DNA of 64,000 bases, taken from Oceanicaulis sp. HLUCCA04. GTDB taxonomy: Bacteria; Pseudomonadota; Alphaproteobacteria; Caulobacterales; Maricaulaceae. The position numbers and the translations under genes are program-made. The notes under the pieces are model-generated. The model was given only the letters and a program-made list of their open reading frames with translations. It made no database searches and was not told the origin of the DNA. The stretch spans positions 186,001-250,000 of the forward strand of contig LJSH01000001.1 of NCBI GenBank assembly GCA_001314625.1, read 5' to 3'. Of this stretch, positions 47,523-57,847 are shown one piece after another; positions within the stretch are counted from its first letter, which is position 1; each line of letters starts with the position of its first letter.

Positions 47523-49475
47523 CTAGCCGTCCGGATCGCCAAGCACCTCGATCAGAAAGCGCTCAACTTCCTCCAGCACTTCGCGGCGCACCGAATAGCC
47601 GGTCAGCCAGTGATCTCCGCCTTCCTGCTGGACATACCGCACTGTGCCGCCCTCGCGCTCGATGGCTGACCGCATGCGCCGGCTTTGTTCCACGTCAACG
47701 ACGCTGTCGCTGCGTCCATGAATCAGCAGGACCGGGACGCGGATTGACGCCGCGTTCTCTTCCGGCGATCTCTGATCGAGATAGGTCTGCTCGCGGGTGT
47801 CGTCATCATCAAGGATTGACCGGTGCCAGTAGAGGTAAGGCGTTGATCGGTCGCCATACCGGTCGCGCGTATAGCGCAACATGCGCGACAGGTTGGAGAC
47901 GCCATTGAATGAAATGGCACAGCTGTAGAGGTCGGGTGTAAAGGCTGCGCCAGCCAGCGCGGCATACCCGCCATAGCTCCCCCCAAGGATGCAGATGCGC
48001 TCGGGATCGGCAAGGCCTTCCTCAACCAGAACGCTTACCGCATCGCTGACATCGTGTTGCATCACGCCGATACCCCACTCGCCATGGCCTGCCTCGCGCC
48101 AGCGCAGTCCATAGCCCGCCGACCCGCGGAAGTTCGGCTGGATTACCCCGTACCCGCGGCTGGCCAGGAAATGGGCGAACATGTCGTAGCCGCCATAGTC
48201 GCGCGCTGCCGGACCACCATGGGGCAGCACGACAAAGGGGAAGGGGCCGTCTCCGTCCGGCAAGGTCAGATACGCGGGAATGTCGGTCCCGTCGCGCGCC
48301 GTATAGGAAATGGACTCCCTGTAGGGCAGCGAGGCTTCAGCCAGTGCCGGGTTCTCACTCATCAGGTTTTCCAGCCAGCTCTCGCCGTTGGCATCGGTCC
48401 GGTAGATGAAAAACGCATCTGGCCGGTCCCCGTACTGGGCCCGGATAACGGCAACGCGCCGGTCCTGTGACCAGGAGACAATGGTCACCACCTCTGCAGC
48501 GAGAGACGCTTCGAGGCGCGATTGAAGATCGCGGAATTCCTCGTCGAACCATTCGGTGCGGACATGCGTATCCGCCCACTCGATACCCAGCACAGCGTTG
48601 GTATAGCTGTCGGTAATGACGCCTGCGACGTCGTATTCAGAGCTTTCAAACAGGGTCTGCCGGGGGGACGTGCCGTCGAGGGGGACCGCAACCACCGCGC
48701 TGACAACACCGCTACGCGCTTCTCGGGCGATCAGGTTTCGTCCCGTGACATCCAGACCATAGACGCCGCGCAATTCCGGCTCGTCCTCATCAAGGCTGAG
48801 TGGACGAAAGGCCTCACGTCCCGTGCGCACATACACCAACTGGTCCTCATCGCCCCGCTGGTCGATGCGTATGGTGGGTTCATTATCGGCATTCAGGATC
48901 CAGCCGCGGGTATTGTCCTGGCCCTCCATCGCCGTCTGGAAGCCGCCATTGTGCAGAAAAACCCAGTACACATCGAGCGTGCGCGTGCGCGAATAGGCTT
49001 CGATCAGCACCCGTCCGCGCTCTTCGTCAAGGCCGATAACTTGTGCCAGATCAGCATTATAGCCCATGTCGTTGGTCTGCTGGACGAGAAGGCGCAGGTT
49101 CTGCGTCTCCATGTCCAGCGCCATCATCTGGGCGAAATCGACGACCCCCGGGACAAAGGCCAGGCCACCGGGTGCGCCGAGGCGCATCAGTACATAGCGA
49201 TTGCCCACCCAGTAGAGACCTTCCACCCGGTTATCGAGGGCGTTCACGAGCTGACGTTCGCCTGTCTCCATATTGACCGAGAAGATGAAACGCTCATCGC
49301 CGCGATTGTGGCTGAAGGCGATGAAACGCCCGTCTGGCGACACCACCGGGTAATTGATGGCTGGAAGTTCTGCGAAGACGGCTGCCGGTATGTCTCCCGC
49401 AACGGCCTCCTGGGCGCGGACGCTGCCTGCCCCAACCAGAATGAAGAATACGCACGCCAAGTGAAACAGACGCAT
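47523..49475 (-). CDS. S9 family prolyl oligopeptidase-like peptidase
   Basis: This 650-residue secreted protein has the signal peptide MRLFHLACVFFILVGAGSVR and A-Q. A beta-propeller-like N-terminal region runs over about residues 35-370, with VVSPDGRFIAFSHNR among its repeats. An alpha/beta hydrolase C-terminal domain holds the catalytic triad: S500 in GGSYGGY, D590 in HGRSDSV and H622 in GGDHW. It likely cleaves oligopeptides, perhaps acyl-aminoacyl or prolyl bonds. ATG 49475 is chosen because it gives the signal peptide; the frame is open upstream. It follows the trmFO gene on the minus strand. Confidence 0.88.
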   Translation of the reverse strand: MRLFHLACVFFILVGAGSVRAQEAVAGDIPAAVFAELPAINYPVVSPDGRFIAFSHNRGDERFIFSVNMETGERQLVNALDNRVEGLYWVGNRYVLMRLGAPGGLAFVPGVVDFAQMMALDMETQNLRLLVQQTNDMGYNADLAQVIGLDEERGRVLIEAYSRTRTLDVYWVFLHNGGFQTAMEGQDNTRGWILNADNEPTIRIDQRGDEDQLVYVRTGREAFRPLSLDEDEPELRGVYGLDVTGRNLIAREARSGVVSAVVAVPLDGTSPRQTLFESSEYDVAGVITDSYTNAVLGIEWADTHVRTEWFDEEFRDLQSRLEASLAAEVVTIVSWSQDRRVAVIRAQYGDRPDAFFIYRTDANGESWLENLMSENPALAEASLPYRESISYTARDGTDIPAYLTLPDGDGPFPFVVLPHGGPAARDYGGYDMFAHFLASRGYGVIQPNFRGSAGYGLRWREAGHGEWGIGVMQHDVSDAVSVLVEEGLADPERICILGGSYGGYAALAGAAFTPDLYSCAISFNGVSNLSRMLRYTRDRYGDRSTPYLYWHRSILDDDDTREQTYLDQRSPEENAASIRVPVLLIHGRSDSVVDVEQSRRMRSAIEREGGTVRYVQQEGGDHWLTGYSVRREVLEEVERFLIEVLGDPDG

Positions 49476-49579
49476 GGACAGCCCCCCCGAAATATTCCCG
49501 GCATGCATAGTTCCGGGCTTGGATGAGCAGCGCAAGCGGAAATACCGAACTTTCAGTGCCGGGATGATATCTGGCAGTG

Positions 49580-50983
49580 CTATTGCGCAGCGACCGGCAG
49601 CCGTCCCAGCCACGCATCGCAATCGGCCAGAGCCCGCGCGGTCATCAGACGCTTTTTCGCCTGTGCCTTGGCCGCGCCGCGCAGGCGCTCGCCGTTCGGG
49701 CCCTTGGCGGGGCCTTCCATGTCGGGGAACAGGCCGAAATTGACATTCATCGGCTGGAACGCCCCCTTGCGGCCGGGAACATGGCCGGTCGTGATGTGCA
49801 TCAGGAGCGCGCCTAGCGCTGTGGTCGGCGGGGGTGCGCTGACAGGGCGGCCCTGACACTCCGCCGCGGCAAACCGGCCCGCGAGAAGCCCCATGGCCGC
49901 GCTTTCCACATAGCCTTCCACGCCAGTGATCTGTCCGGCAAAGCGCAGCGCGGGCCGGGCTTTGAGCCGCATGACGCCATCCAGCAGGCGCGGCGAGTTC
50001 AGGAATGTATTCCGGTGAATGCCGCCAAGGCGGGCGAACTGTGCGTTTTCCAGTCCGGGGATCATCCGGAAGATATCGGTCTGCGCGCCGTATTTCAGCT
50101 TGGTCTGGAAGCCGACCATGTTGAACAGCGTGCCATGGGCATTGTCCTGGCGTAGCTGGACCACCGCATAGGCTTTCTCGTCGGGCTTGTGCGCATTGGT
50201 CAGGCCGCGCGGCTTCATCGGTCCGTGGCGCAGCGTCTCGATGCCGCGCTCGGCCATCACCTCGATCGGCAGGCAGGCCTCGAAATAGGGCGTGTCTTTC
50301 TCCCAGTCGCGAAACTGCGTCTTGTCCCCGGCCAGCAGCGCCTCGACGAAGGCGTAGTACTGCTCCTTGTCCATCGGGCAGTTGATATAGGCGGCGCGGT
50401 CTTCGTCGGTCTCGCCCTTGTCATAGCGCGACTGTTTCCACGCCACATCCATATTGATGCTGTCGGCAAAGATGATTGGCGCGATGGCATCAAAGAAGGC
50501 CAGCTCGCCTTCGCCGGTCAGCCCGTGGACCGCCTCTGCCAGCGCCGGCGAGGTGAGGGGGCCGGTGGCGATGATCACATTGTCCCAGTCTTCAGGCGGC
50601 AGGCCCGCGATCTCCTCGCGCCGGATCTCGATATTGGGATGAGCTTCCAGCTTGGCCGTCACCGCGCGCGAAAATGCTTCGCGGTCGACGGCCAGCGCGC
50701 CGCCAGCGGGTACCTGGTTGATATCGCCCATCGCCATGATCAGAGAGTTGGCCCGGCGCATCTCCTCATGCAGCAGTCCTACCGCATTGGTTTCATGATC
50801 GTCAGAGCGGAAGGAATTGGAACAGACCAGCTCTGCCAGCCCGTCTGTCTGGTGGGCCTCGGTGCGCCGGACGGGACGCATCTCGTGCAGGATGACGGAT
50901 GCGCCAGCCTCTGCCGCCTGCCAGGCCGCTTCCGATCCGGCCATGCCGCCGCCGATAATGTGTATGGGTTGGGTGTGTTTCAT
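49580..50983 (-). CDS. trmFO: Methylenetetrahydrofolate--tRNA-(uracil-5-)-methyltransferase TrmFO
   Basis: This 467-residue flavoprotein methylates uracil 54 in tRNA using methylenetetrahydrofolate and FAD. The FAD motif is [18 protein letters not shown]. The conserved Cys block is [20 protein letters not shown]. The second active-site cysteine is in [19 protein letters not shown]. The C-terminal block [20 protein letters not shown] matches the family. ATG 50983 gives the family N-terminus; the upstream extension is unlikely. It is transcribed toward the S9 peptidase gene 105 bases further. Confidence 0.95.
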   Translation of the reverse strand: MKHTQPIHIIGGGMAGSEAAWQAAEAGASVILHEMRPVRRTEAHQTDGLAELVCSNSFRSDDHETNAVGLLHEEMRRANSLIMAMGDINQVPAGGALAVDREAFSRAVTAKLEAHPNIEIRREEIAGLPPEDWDNVIIATGPLTSPALAEAVHGLTGEGELAFFDAIAPIIFADSINMDVAWKQSRYDKGETDEDRAAYINCPMDKEQYYAFVEALLAGDKTQFRDWEKDTPYFEACLPIEVMAERGIETLRHGPMKPRGLTNAHKPDEKAYAVVQLRQDNAHGTLFNMVGFQTKLKYGAQTDIFRMIPGLENAQFARLGGIHRNTFLNSPRLLDGVMRLKARPALRFAGQITGVEGYVESAAMGLLAGRFAAAECQGRPVSAPPPTTALGALLMHITTGHVPGRKGAFQPMNVNFGLFPDMEGPAKGPNGERLRGAAKAQAKKRLMTARALADCDAWLGRLPVAAQ

Positions 50984-51093
50984 GTCCGCCGATATAGCGC
51001 CGCAGGGCGCTTGGCTCAAACCGGCAGGGCAGGCTGCCCCTGCGTCACAGTGATCCTTGGCAGGGTGCGCGCATCGGGCTAAGTCCCGCTGCC

Positions 51094-51942
51094 ATGAAAT
51101 TGATCCATAAAGATGCCCTGCAAGACGGGTTTGCCCTACTCCTCCGCCATCCGCGCGCCGTGCTGGCCGCGAGCGCGGTGTGCGCGGGCGTGGCCGCGCT
51201 GGAAGCGCTGGTCTCTTCATTCACGGGCGAGGCCGGGCCGGGACTGATCGGCGTCACGCTGCTGTTCATTCTCGGCTTCCATGCCTGGGTGATGGCCGCC
51301 GTGCTGGTGACGCGTCCCGCGCTGGGGCTTGGCGATGGATCGCTCAAAGACCGCGCGCGCGATGTGTCGCGGCTGGTGCTGGTCGCCGGGCTGACGCTGA
51401 TCCTGGTCCTGACGGTACAGGGCACGGCCTTTGTCGTGCTGGCCTTCATGCTGGGCGCGCTGGCGATCCTCGGCGCAGAGCGCACCGGGCTGACCGAGCC
51501 GCCCGAAGGCTTTGTGAATATCTTTGCCCTGTTCAACACCACCGAATGGCTGATCGCGGTGGCGCTGATCACGGTCTGGAGTGTGTTCGCGCTCTGGTTC
51601 ATTTCGCGCCTTCTGCCTGCCATTCCGGCGACACTGGAGCGCGGCAAGGTGCAGCTTCTGTCTGCCTGGCCGATTTTGCAGGGGCGCGGCCTTGCCGGCT
51701 TCCTCACCGGTGCTGTGGCAGTGTTGCCGGGTGTGGCCGTGCTGGTGGGGTTTGCCCTGCTGGTCGAGGCCGCCACCGGGTTCAACCCCGCGCGCGGCGT
51801 GCAGGCTGACACCCTGGCTCCGGCCGCGATAGCATTCCTGCGCGCGGTTCTGGTCGGCGGTTCGGTGGCGCTGGTGCTGACGCCGCTCATGGGCGTCCAT
51901 GCGCGCCTCTACATGAAATTTACGTCACAAACGTCTGATTGA
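51094..51942 (+). CDS. Hypothetical membrane protein
   Basis: This 282-residue protein has about six hydrophobic segments, starting with [21 protein letters not shown] (~residue 12-32). Later ones include [20 protein letters not shown] and a C-terminal helix rich in Ala and Val. Long Ala/Val/Leu runs and few charged residues are typical of polytopic proteins of unknown function. It diverges from trmFO, and the next membrane protein follows after 65 bases. Not recognised. Confidence 0.75.
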   Translation: MKLIHKDALQDGFALLLRHPRAVLAASAVCAGVAALEALVSSFTGEAGPGLIGVTLLFILGFHAWVMAAVLVTRPALGLGDGSLKDRARDVSRLVLVAGLTLILVLTVQGTAFVVLAFMLGALAILGAERTGLTEPPEGFVNIFALFNTTEWLIAVALITVWSVFALWFISRLLPAIPATLERGKVQLLSAWPILQGRGLAGFLTGAVAVLPGVAVLVGFALLVEAATGFNPARGVQADTLAPAAIAFLRAVLVGGSVALVLTPLMGVHARLYMKFTSQTSD

Positions 51943-52007
51943 GCGTGCCGTGATCACACGGCTGTGATAGTGTCGCGCCAAATTGTTGCAGGGCAGGGAC
52001 ATTTATC

Positions 52008-53048
52008 ATGACGTCTTCCACCGAAGCGAAATACGATTTTACCAGTGCCGCCTTCTGGTTTTTCAAATGCGTGGGCCGCAATCCGGGCGGTGCGTTCACC
52101 ATCGCGCTCTGGCAAATCATCCTCTACGCGGTGATTTTCGGTGTCCTTCTGGCGGTGGGCCTGCCTGCGATCCAGTCGATACTGGACGTGGTGGCAACCA
52201 ATAGCGACCCGGACCCAGAGCAGATTTTCGCGGCCGCGGGCACGCTGCTGGCCCTGTCTCCCATCATCGTCATCGCCTCCTTGCTGGTGGCCCTGATGGC
52301 GCAAGGCGCATGGATGCGCCTGCTGACGCGCAACGAGGTCGCCGGCGGTATTCCCTTCCGGCTTGGCGCTGACGAGGGCCGCCTGTTTCTAGTCAATCTG
52401 TGCCTGATCGCGCTGGCTATTGCGGGCTATGTCGCGGGCATTTTGTTCTTTGCGCTGATTGCCGGGGTATCGGTGGGGATCAACGCCGCTGCCGACGGAT
52501 CGGTCTGGACCGGGCTGCTCAACGGCTTCATCTGGTTTGTTGCCGTGGTCGGTTTCATGGCGGTGGCGATCATCATCTGTGTGCGTTTTGCCGCTGCTCC
52601 GGCGCTGAGCGTGCGCCAGAAGGGCTTCCGGCTGATGCAGTCCTTTGCTGCAACCAGGGGCATTGTAGGCTGGATGGTGCTGACCTATCTCGTGCTGATC
52701 ATTATCGGGGTTGTCGGGTCCATTCTCCTGTCGATTGTCCAGCAGATCGCCGTCATGGGCGGCATGATGGGCGCGATGGCCCCCTACTGGGGTGATTTGA
52801 TGTCTGGTGCCGAGCCCGATCCCGAGCAGCTCCGCGAAATGATCACCGGTATCATTACCAGCCCGGCAGCCATGATCGCCCTGGGCGTGATAGTACTGGC
52901 CCAGATCATCTTCCAGATCGCGTTCGAAGGCCTCTGGCATGGCGTGGGTGCCTACGCCGCCGTCCGCCATGATGGCGGCGATGGCCCCGTGGAAACCGAT
53001 CTGTCCGCCCCGGCCGAATCGGTCGGCAACGCCCCGTCGGAAGGTTAG
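52008..53048 (+). CDS. Hypothetical polytopic membrane protein
   Basis: This 346-residue protein has about six hydrophobic stretches, including IALWQIILYAVIFGVLLAVG, LSPIIVIASLLVALMAQGAW, LCLIALAIAGYVAGILFF and YLVLIIIGVVGSILLSIVQQ. The first 30 residues are Phe/Trp-rich and the last ~30 are acidic (DGGDGPVETDLSAPAESV). No known motif. It ends 6 bases before the CPBP protease gene and is probably co-transcribed with it, so it could be a substrate or partner of that protease (inference). Confidence 0.75.
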   Translation: MTSSTEAKYDFTSAAFWFFKCVGRNPGGAFTIALWQIILYAVIFGVLLAVGLPAIQSILDVVATNSDPDPEQIFAAAGTLLALSPIIVIASLLVALMAQGAWMRLLTRNEVAGGIPFRLGADEGRLFLVNLCLIALAIAGYVAGILFFALIAGVSVGINAAADGSVWTGLLNGFIWFVAVVGFMAVAIIICVRFAAAPALSVRQKGFRLMQSFAATRGIVGWMVLTYLVLIIIGVVGSILLSIVQQIAVMGGMMGAMAPYWGDLMSGAEPDPEQLREMITGIITSPAAMIALGVIVLAQIIFQIAFEGLWHGVGAYAAVRHDGGDGPVETDLSAPAESVGNAPSEG

Positions 53049-53054
53049 ACCGAA

Positions 53055-54062
53055 ATGACTGAACAGGCTCTCGTCCCGCCGCCCTGGGCGGCGCTCTACG
53101 CCCCCTGGGCACCACAATCACGGCGCAGCTTTGGCTGGGCCACACCTTTCATCCTGATCGTCACCTATCTGATTTCCTCGGTCCCGATGATCATCCTCAT
53201 GGTGGTCGCGGCGGCCGGTGCGCCGGGCGGGCTGGATGCGGTCGCCGAGGAAGGCGAGGCGGCACTTGCCGGCAGCGTCATGCTGCCTGGCATCATGATG
53301 CAGTTCGCCCTCTGGGCCGCGCTCATCATTGTGTGGGTGAAGGCGTTTGAACGGCGTGATTTTGCCTCGATGGGCTTTACCTCAACCGGCTGGCTGGGCC
53401 GGTATCTGCGGGGGCTTTTCGTGGGCGTTGGCCTGGTCCTGCTGCTCGGCGGGACGATGGCCCTGCTGACCAGCTTCGCGCCGGACGCGGTGCCCGAAAG
53501 CATGCGCGACATGACGCTGCCGGACGATGCCGACTGGTCGGCTCTGGCGGGCGCAGCCTTTATCGGCTTTGCCCTGTTTGCTGTTGTCACCTTCCTTATC
53601 CAGGGCGGGGCGGAGGAAGTGATCTTCCGCGGCTGGATGATGAGCACACTGACCGCCCGCTGGGGCGCAGTGGCCGCCATTATCGGCTCCAGCGTGATTT
53701 TCGGCGCGTTCCACCTGCACGTGATGATATCCGGCGTCGCCTATGGCCTGCTGGCCGTCTTCGGCATTACCGCGACAGGGTTGTTCTTCGCGCTCTACGC
53801 CTATGCCGAGCGCGGCGTATGGGGCGCGGCCGCTGCCCATGGCACGTTCAATGCTGCGGCCACCATGATGCCGCTGGCCATTGCACAGGCCAGCGAGCCG
53901 GACCGCACGCCGTCAGACCTGTTTGGCGAAGTGCTGACGCGCGCCACGGGCATGGCGGGTGTGGAGGCTACCGAAGTCGGCCCGCACCTTCTGGTGCAGC
54001 CGGGTGTGTTCCTCACGCTCAGTCTCATCCTCTTCCTGCGCATGCGGGCGAGGAAAGGGTAG
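53055..54062 (+). CDS. CPBP family intramembrane glutamic endopeptidase
   Basis: This 335-residue polytopic protein of the Abi/CPBP (Rce1-like) family has motif 1 at E187, E188 and R192 (AEEVIFRGWMMS). Motif 2 is IFGAFHLH with H220, and the third is AAHGTFNAA. These supply the catalytic Glu and His residues in the membrane. Members process prenylated or bacteriocin-related peptides or have unknown roles. It starts 6 bases after the preceding membrane-protein gene and shares its strand. A hairpin follows it before the convergent uvrA. Confidence 0.85.
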   Translation: MTEQALVPPPWAALYAPWAPQSRRSFGWATPFILIVTYLISSVPMIILMVVAAAGAPGGLDAVAEEGEAALAGSVMLPGIMMQFALWAALIIVWVKAFERRDFASMGFTSTGWLGRYLRGLFVGVGLVLLLGGTMALLTSFAPDAVPESMRDMTLPDDADWSALAGAAFIGFALFAVVTFLIQGGAEEVIFRGWMMSTLTARWGAVAAIIGSSVIFGAFHLHVMISGVAYGLLAVFGITATGLFFALYAYAERGVWGAAAAHGTFNAAATMMPLAIAQASEPDRTPSDLFGEVLTRATGMAGVEATEVGPHLLVQPGVFLTLSLILFLRMRARKG

Positions 54063-54087
54063 GGGCGCTGCGGCCATTGAGGTGAAA

Positions 54088-54117
54088 CCCCGGACGCGCT
54101 GACAGCGCGATCCGGGG
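54088..54117. terminator. Hairpin between the CPBP gene and uvrA
   Basis: The palindrome CCCCGGA/TCCGGGG (54088-54094/54111-54117) encloses an inner CGCGC/GCGCG stem with a TGACA loop. A T-run is poor (CCTCTAT), so termination of either convergent gene is plausible but not certain. Confidence 0.5.
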
Positions 54118-54187
54118 CCTCTATCAGGACGGGTCTGCATCAGGTCCCGGATAGCTGCCGCGCAGCTTCCGTGAGTTCAGGTGTCCT

Positions 54188-57079
54188 CTAACCTGCCTTC
54201 TTGAGCGCTTTCTGGCGCGCCATGTCTCGCTCCAGAACGGGTTTGAGATAGCGGCCGGTCCAGCTGGCGTCCACGCCCGCCACATGTTCGGGTGTGCCGG
54301 CGGCCACGATCTCGCCGCCGCCATCGCCGCCTTCGGGTCCCAGATCGATCAGCCAGTCGGCGGTCTTGATGACATCGAGATTATGCTCGATCACGATCAC
54401 CGAATTGCCTTGCTCGACCAGCTCATGGAGCACTTCGAGCAGCTTTTTCACATCCTCGAAGTGAAGCCCCGTGGTCGGCTCATCGAGAATATAGAGCGTG
54501 CGCCCCGTTGCGCGCTTGGAGAGCTCCTTGGAGAGTTTGACCCGCTGCGCCTCGCCGCCCGATAGCTGGGTGGCGGGCTGGCCGACCTTCACATACCCCA
54601 GCCCGACGCGTTTGAGCGTTTCCATCTTGTCGCGCACAGACGGCACGGCCTGGAAGAAATCGGCGGCTTCTTCCACCGTCATGTCCAGAACCTGCGCGAT
54701 GGATTTGCCCTTGAAGTTGACTTCCAGCGTCTCGCGGTTGAAGCGCGCGCCATGGCAGACATCGCACGTGACATAGACATCGGGCAGGAAGTGCATCTCG
54801 ATCTTCACGACGCCATCGCCCTGACACGCCTCGCAGCGCCCGCCCTTCACGTTGAAGGAGAAGCGCCCCGGCTTGTAGCCGCGCGTCTTGGATTCCGGCA
54901 GGCCGGCAAACCAGTCGCGGATCGGCGTGAACGCGCCGGTATAGGTGGCCGGGTTGGAGCGCGGTGTGCGCCCGATGGGGGACTGGTCGATATCGATAAT
55001 CTTGTCGAGAAACTCCAGCCCCTCCACCGTCTCGTGCGGGGCGGGCACGGCGCTCGCGCCATTGAGCTTGCGCGCAGCGGCCTTGTAGAGCGTTTCCAGC
55101 GTCAGGGTGGACTTGCCGCCGCCAGAAACCCCGGTCACGCAGACAAACACGCCCAGCGGAAACTCCGCGGTCACGTCTTTCAGATTGTTTCCGCTCGCGC
55201 CGGTGACTTTCAGCAGGCGCTTTTTATCAAACTTGCGCCGCTTTTCCGGGACTTCGATCATGCGCGCGCCGGACAGATATTGGCCCGTCAGGCTTTTCGG
55301 GTTGGCGCGGATGTCTTCCGGCTTGCCCTGCGCGACGATCTCGCCCCCATGCACACCGGCAGCGGGGCCCAGATCAACCACATAATCAGCCGTCTCGATG
55401 GCTTCCTCGTCATGCTCCACCACGATCACGGTATTGCCCAGATCGCGCAGGCCCCGCAGGGATTCCAGCAGGCGTGAATTGTCCCTCTGATGCAGGCCGA
55501 TGGACGGTTCATCAAGTACGTAGAGCACGCCGGTCAGGCCCGAGCCGATCTGGCTGGCCAGGCGTATGCGCTGGCTCTCCCCGCCCGACAGCGTGCCGGA
55601 AGCGCGTGACAGGGTCAGGTAATCCAGCCCCACATCAACCAGGAAGCGCAGCCGGTCGCGGATCTCTTTGAGTATCCGCCGGGCGATCTCCTGTTCCTTG
55701 TCGGTCAGGCGCTCCTCGATATTGGAGAACCATCCCAGCGCATCGCGGATGGAATGGTCACCCGCCTGCGAGATGTCATAGCCGCCAATCTTGACCGCCA
55801 GCGCTTCGGGCTTCAGGCGCTTGCCATGGCAGGTCTCGCACGGCTGGTTTGACTGGAAGCGGCCCAGCTCCTCGCGCACCCAGGCCGAATCGGTCTCGCG
55901 CCAGCGCCGCTCCAGATTGGGGATCACCCCTTCAAACGTCTTGGTGGTGGAGAACTGGCGCAAGCCGTCCTCATAGGTGAATTTGACCTTGTCATTCGTG
56001 CCATAGAGCACGGTGTGCTGGAACTTTTCCGGCAAGGTGCGCCAGGGCTTGTGCATGCTGGCGCCATAATGGTCCGCCAGCGCCTGCAGGGTCTGCAGGT
56101 AGAGCTTGGACGTGCCCCGGCTCCATGGCGCGACCGCACCCTCATAGAGACTCTTTTCCCGGTCGGGAACGATCATCGCCTCGTCAAACTTCAGGCTGAC
56201 GCCCAGCCCGTCACAGGCCGGGCAGGCCCCGAACGGATTGTTGAAGGAGAACAGGCGCGGCTCGATCTCCTCAATCGTGAAGCCGGTTTCCGGGCAGGCG
56301 AATTTTTCAGAGAAAACAAGGCGTTCAGGCGCGCCCTTTTCATCGGCAGGCACATCGGCAAACTCGGCCATGGCGAGCCCGTCGGCCAGGCGCAGCGCGG
56401 TCTCCAGACTGTCGGCCAGGCGCTGTTCCAGTCCCTTGCGGATCGCCACGCGGTCCACCACCACGTCGATATCGTGCTTGAATTTCTTGTCGAGCTCTGG
56501 AACCTCTTCCAGCGTGTAATAGGTGCCGTCTACCTTCACCCGCTGGAAACCCTGCTTCATCAGATCGGCAAATTCCTTGCGGTATTCGCCCTTGCGCCCG
56601 CGCACGATCGGCGCCAGCAGATACAGCCGCGTGCCGTCTTCCAGCGCCATCAGCCGGTCAACCATCTGTGAGACGGTCTGCGAGGTGATGGGTAGGCCCG
56701 TGGCGGGCGAATAGGGGATGCCGACGCGCGCCCAGAGCAGGCGCATATAGTCATAGATTTCGGTGACCGTGCCGACCGTGGAGCGCGGATTTTTCGACGT
56801 GGTTTTCTGCTCGATGGAGATGGCAGGCGACAGACCCTCGATGGAGTCCACATCGGGCTTGCTCATCAGCTCCAGAAACTGGCGGGCATAGGCCGACAGG
56901 CTCTCTACATAGCGGCGCTGGCCCTCGGCATAAATGGTGTCAAAGGCGAGCGAGGACTTGCCGGACCCGGACAGGCCGGTGAACACGATCAGCTCGTCGC
57001 GCGGCAGATCGACCGACACGTCTTTGAGATTATGCTCGCGCGCACCGCGCACCGAAATATGCTTCAACGGGTCAGCCAT
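54188..57079 (-). CDS. uvrA: UvrABC system protein A
   Basis: This 963-residue ATPase recognises DNA damage for nucleotide excision repair. The N-terminal Walker A is [20 protein letters not shown]. The first zinc module ([15 protein letters not shown], then CPACDGLG) and the second ([10 protein letters not shown], then CDVCHGARF) flank the insertion. The two signature motifs are [19 protein letters not shown] and [18 protein letters not shown], followed by [12 protein letters not shown] 57079 is chosen from [19 protein letters not shown], the family N-terminus; the frame opens earlier. The start is 205 bases from an SOS box that it shares with ssb. Confidence 0.95.
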   Translation of the reverse strand: MADPLKHISVRGAREHNLKDVSVDLPRDELIVFTGLSGSGKSSLAFDTIYAEGQRRYVESLSAYARQFLELMSKPDVDSIEGLSPAISIEQKTTSKNPRSTVGTVTEIYDYMRLLWARVGIPYSPATGLPITSQTVSQMVDRLMALEDGTRLYLLAPIVRGRKGEYRKEFADLMKQGFQRVKVDGTYYTLEEVPELDKKFKHDIDVVVDRVAIRKGLEQRLADSLETALRLADGLAMAEFADVPADEKGAPERLVFSEKFACPETGFTIEEIEPRLFSFNNPFGACPACDGLGVSLKFDEAMIVPDREKSLYEGAVAPWSRGTSKLYLQTLQALADHYGASMHKPWRTLPEKFQHTVLYGTNDKVKFTYEDGLRQFSTTKTFEGVIPNLERRWRETDSAWVREELGRFQSNQPCETCHGKRLKPEALAVKIGGYDISQAGDHSIRDALGWFSNIEERLTDKEQEIARRILKEIRDRLRFLVDVGLDYLTLSRASGTLSGGESQRIRLASQIGSGLTGVLYVLDEPSIGLHQRDNSRLLESLRGLRDLGNTVIVVEHDEEAIETADYVVDLGPAAGVHGGEIVAQGKPEDIRANPKSLTGQYLSGARMIEVPEKRRKFDKKRLLKVTGASGNNLKDVTAEFPLGVFVCVTGVSGGGKSTLTLETLYKAAARKLNGASAVPAPHETVEGLEFLDKIIDIDQSPIGRTPRSNPATYTGAFTPIRDWFAGLPESKTRGYKPGRFSFNVKGGRCEACQGDGVVKIEMHFLPDVYVTCDVCHGARFNRETLEVNFKGKSIAQVLDMTVEEAADFFQAVPSVRDKMETLKRVGLGYVKVGQPATQLSGGEAQRVKLSKELSKRATGRTLYILDEPTTGLHFEDVKKLLEVLHELVEQGNSVIVIEHNLDVIKTADWLIDLGPEGGDGGGEIVAAGTPEHVAGVDASWTGRYLKPVLERDMARQKALKKAG

Positions 57080-57283
57080 CAGGCGAAAATCCATAAATCT
57101 GCAAATAGCCGGCGAGGCGGCACCGGCGCTGGTTAGATAAGCCGCATGCGGAGGCACTGCCACCTTGACGGCGTTCTGTTTGCACCTCGCGATGCGCTTT
57201 GTGTACCAGCCCGCATGGACACGCCTGCACTGATGGAGTGTGATGCGCGCCGAAAACGAATTCGACTCGCCCGTTGACGGGCG

Positions 57284-57298
57284 GAACAATATGTGAAC
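57284..57298. promoter_or_regulatory. LexA (SOS) box between uvrA and ssb
   Basis: GAAC-N7-GAAC (57284-57287 and 57295-57298, spacer AATATGT) matches the alphaproteobacterial LexA operator exactly; on the other strand it reads GTTC-N7-GTTC. It lies 36 bases before the ssb start and about 205 bases before uvrA. Both are classic SOS genes. Confidence 0.78.
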
Positions 57299-57334
57299 AT
57301 TTACAGAAAAAGCACAAGCGTCAAGAGGCATCCC

Positions 57335-57814
57335 ATGGCAGGCAGCGTCAACAAGGTCATCATTATCGGCAATCTGGGTGCAGACCCGGAGGTGAAGGCC
57401 ATGCCGTCAGGCGACCGGATGGCCAAATTCCCCGTCGCGACGTCAGAGAACTGGCGCGACAAGTCCACCGGCGAGCGCCGCGAGAAGACCGAATGGCACA
57501 ACGTGGTCATCTTCAACGAGAACCTGGCCAAGATCGCCGAGAACTATCTCAAAAAAGGCGCCAAGGTTTACATTGAAGGCTCGCTTCAGACCCGCAAATG
57601 GCAGGACCAGAACGGACAGGATCGCTATTCCACCGAGATTGTGCTGCAGAAATATCGCGGCGAGCTGACCATGCTGGACGGCAAGGGCGAAGGCGGCGGC
57701 TCCGGTGGTGGCGGTAATTATGGCCGCATGGATGACCGCTCCGGTGGCGGCGGCAATGACCGGCCGCGCGAAAGCTTCGCCTCCGACACGCTGGACGACG
57801 ATATTCCGTTCTAA
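57335..57814 (+). CDS. ssb: Single-stranded DNA-binding protein
   Basis: This 159-residue OB-fold protein begins with [20 protein letters not shown]. Its core ([20 protein letters not shown], then [19 protein letters not shown]) is typical. A Gly-rich flexible linker ([16 protein letters not shown]) leads to the acidic tip DDDIPF that recruits partner proteins. ATG 57335 is preceded by AAGAGGCATCCC. The SOS box upstream suggests damage-inducible expression. The gene downstream is the low-GC insert rather than gyrA, which commonly follows ssb in related genomes. Confidence 0.95.
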   Translation: MAGSVNKVIIIGNLGADPEVKAMPSGDRMAKFPVATSENWRDKSTGERREKTEWHNVVIFNENLAKIAENYLKKGAKVYIEGSLQTRKWQDQNGQDRYSTEIVLQKYRGELTMLDGKGEGGGSGGGGNYGRMDDRSGGGGNDRPRESFASDTLDDDIPF

Positions 57815-57847
57815 AGGTAAGCTCCTGAACGCAAATCGGGGAAAAAC

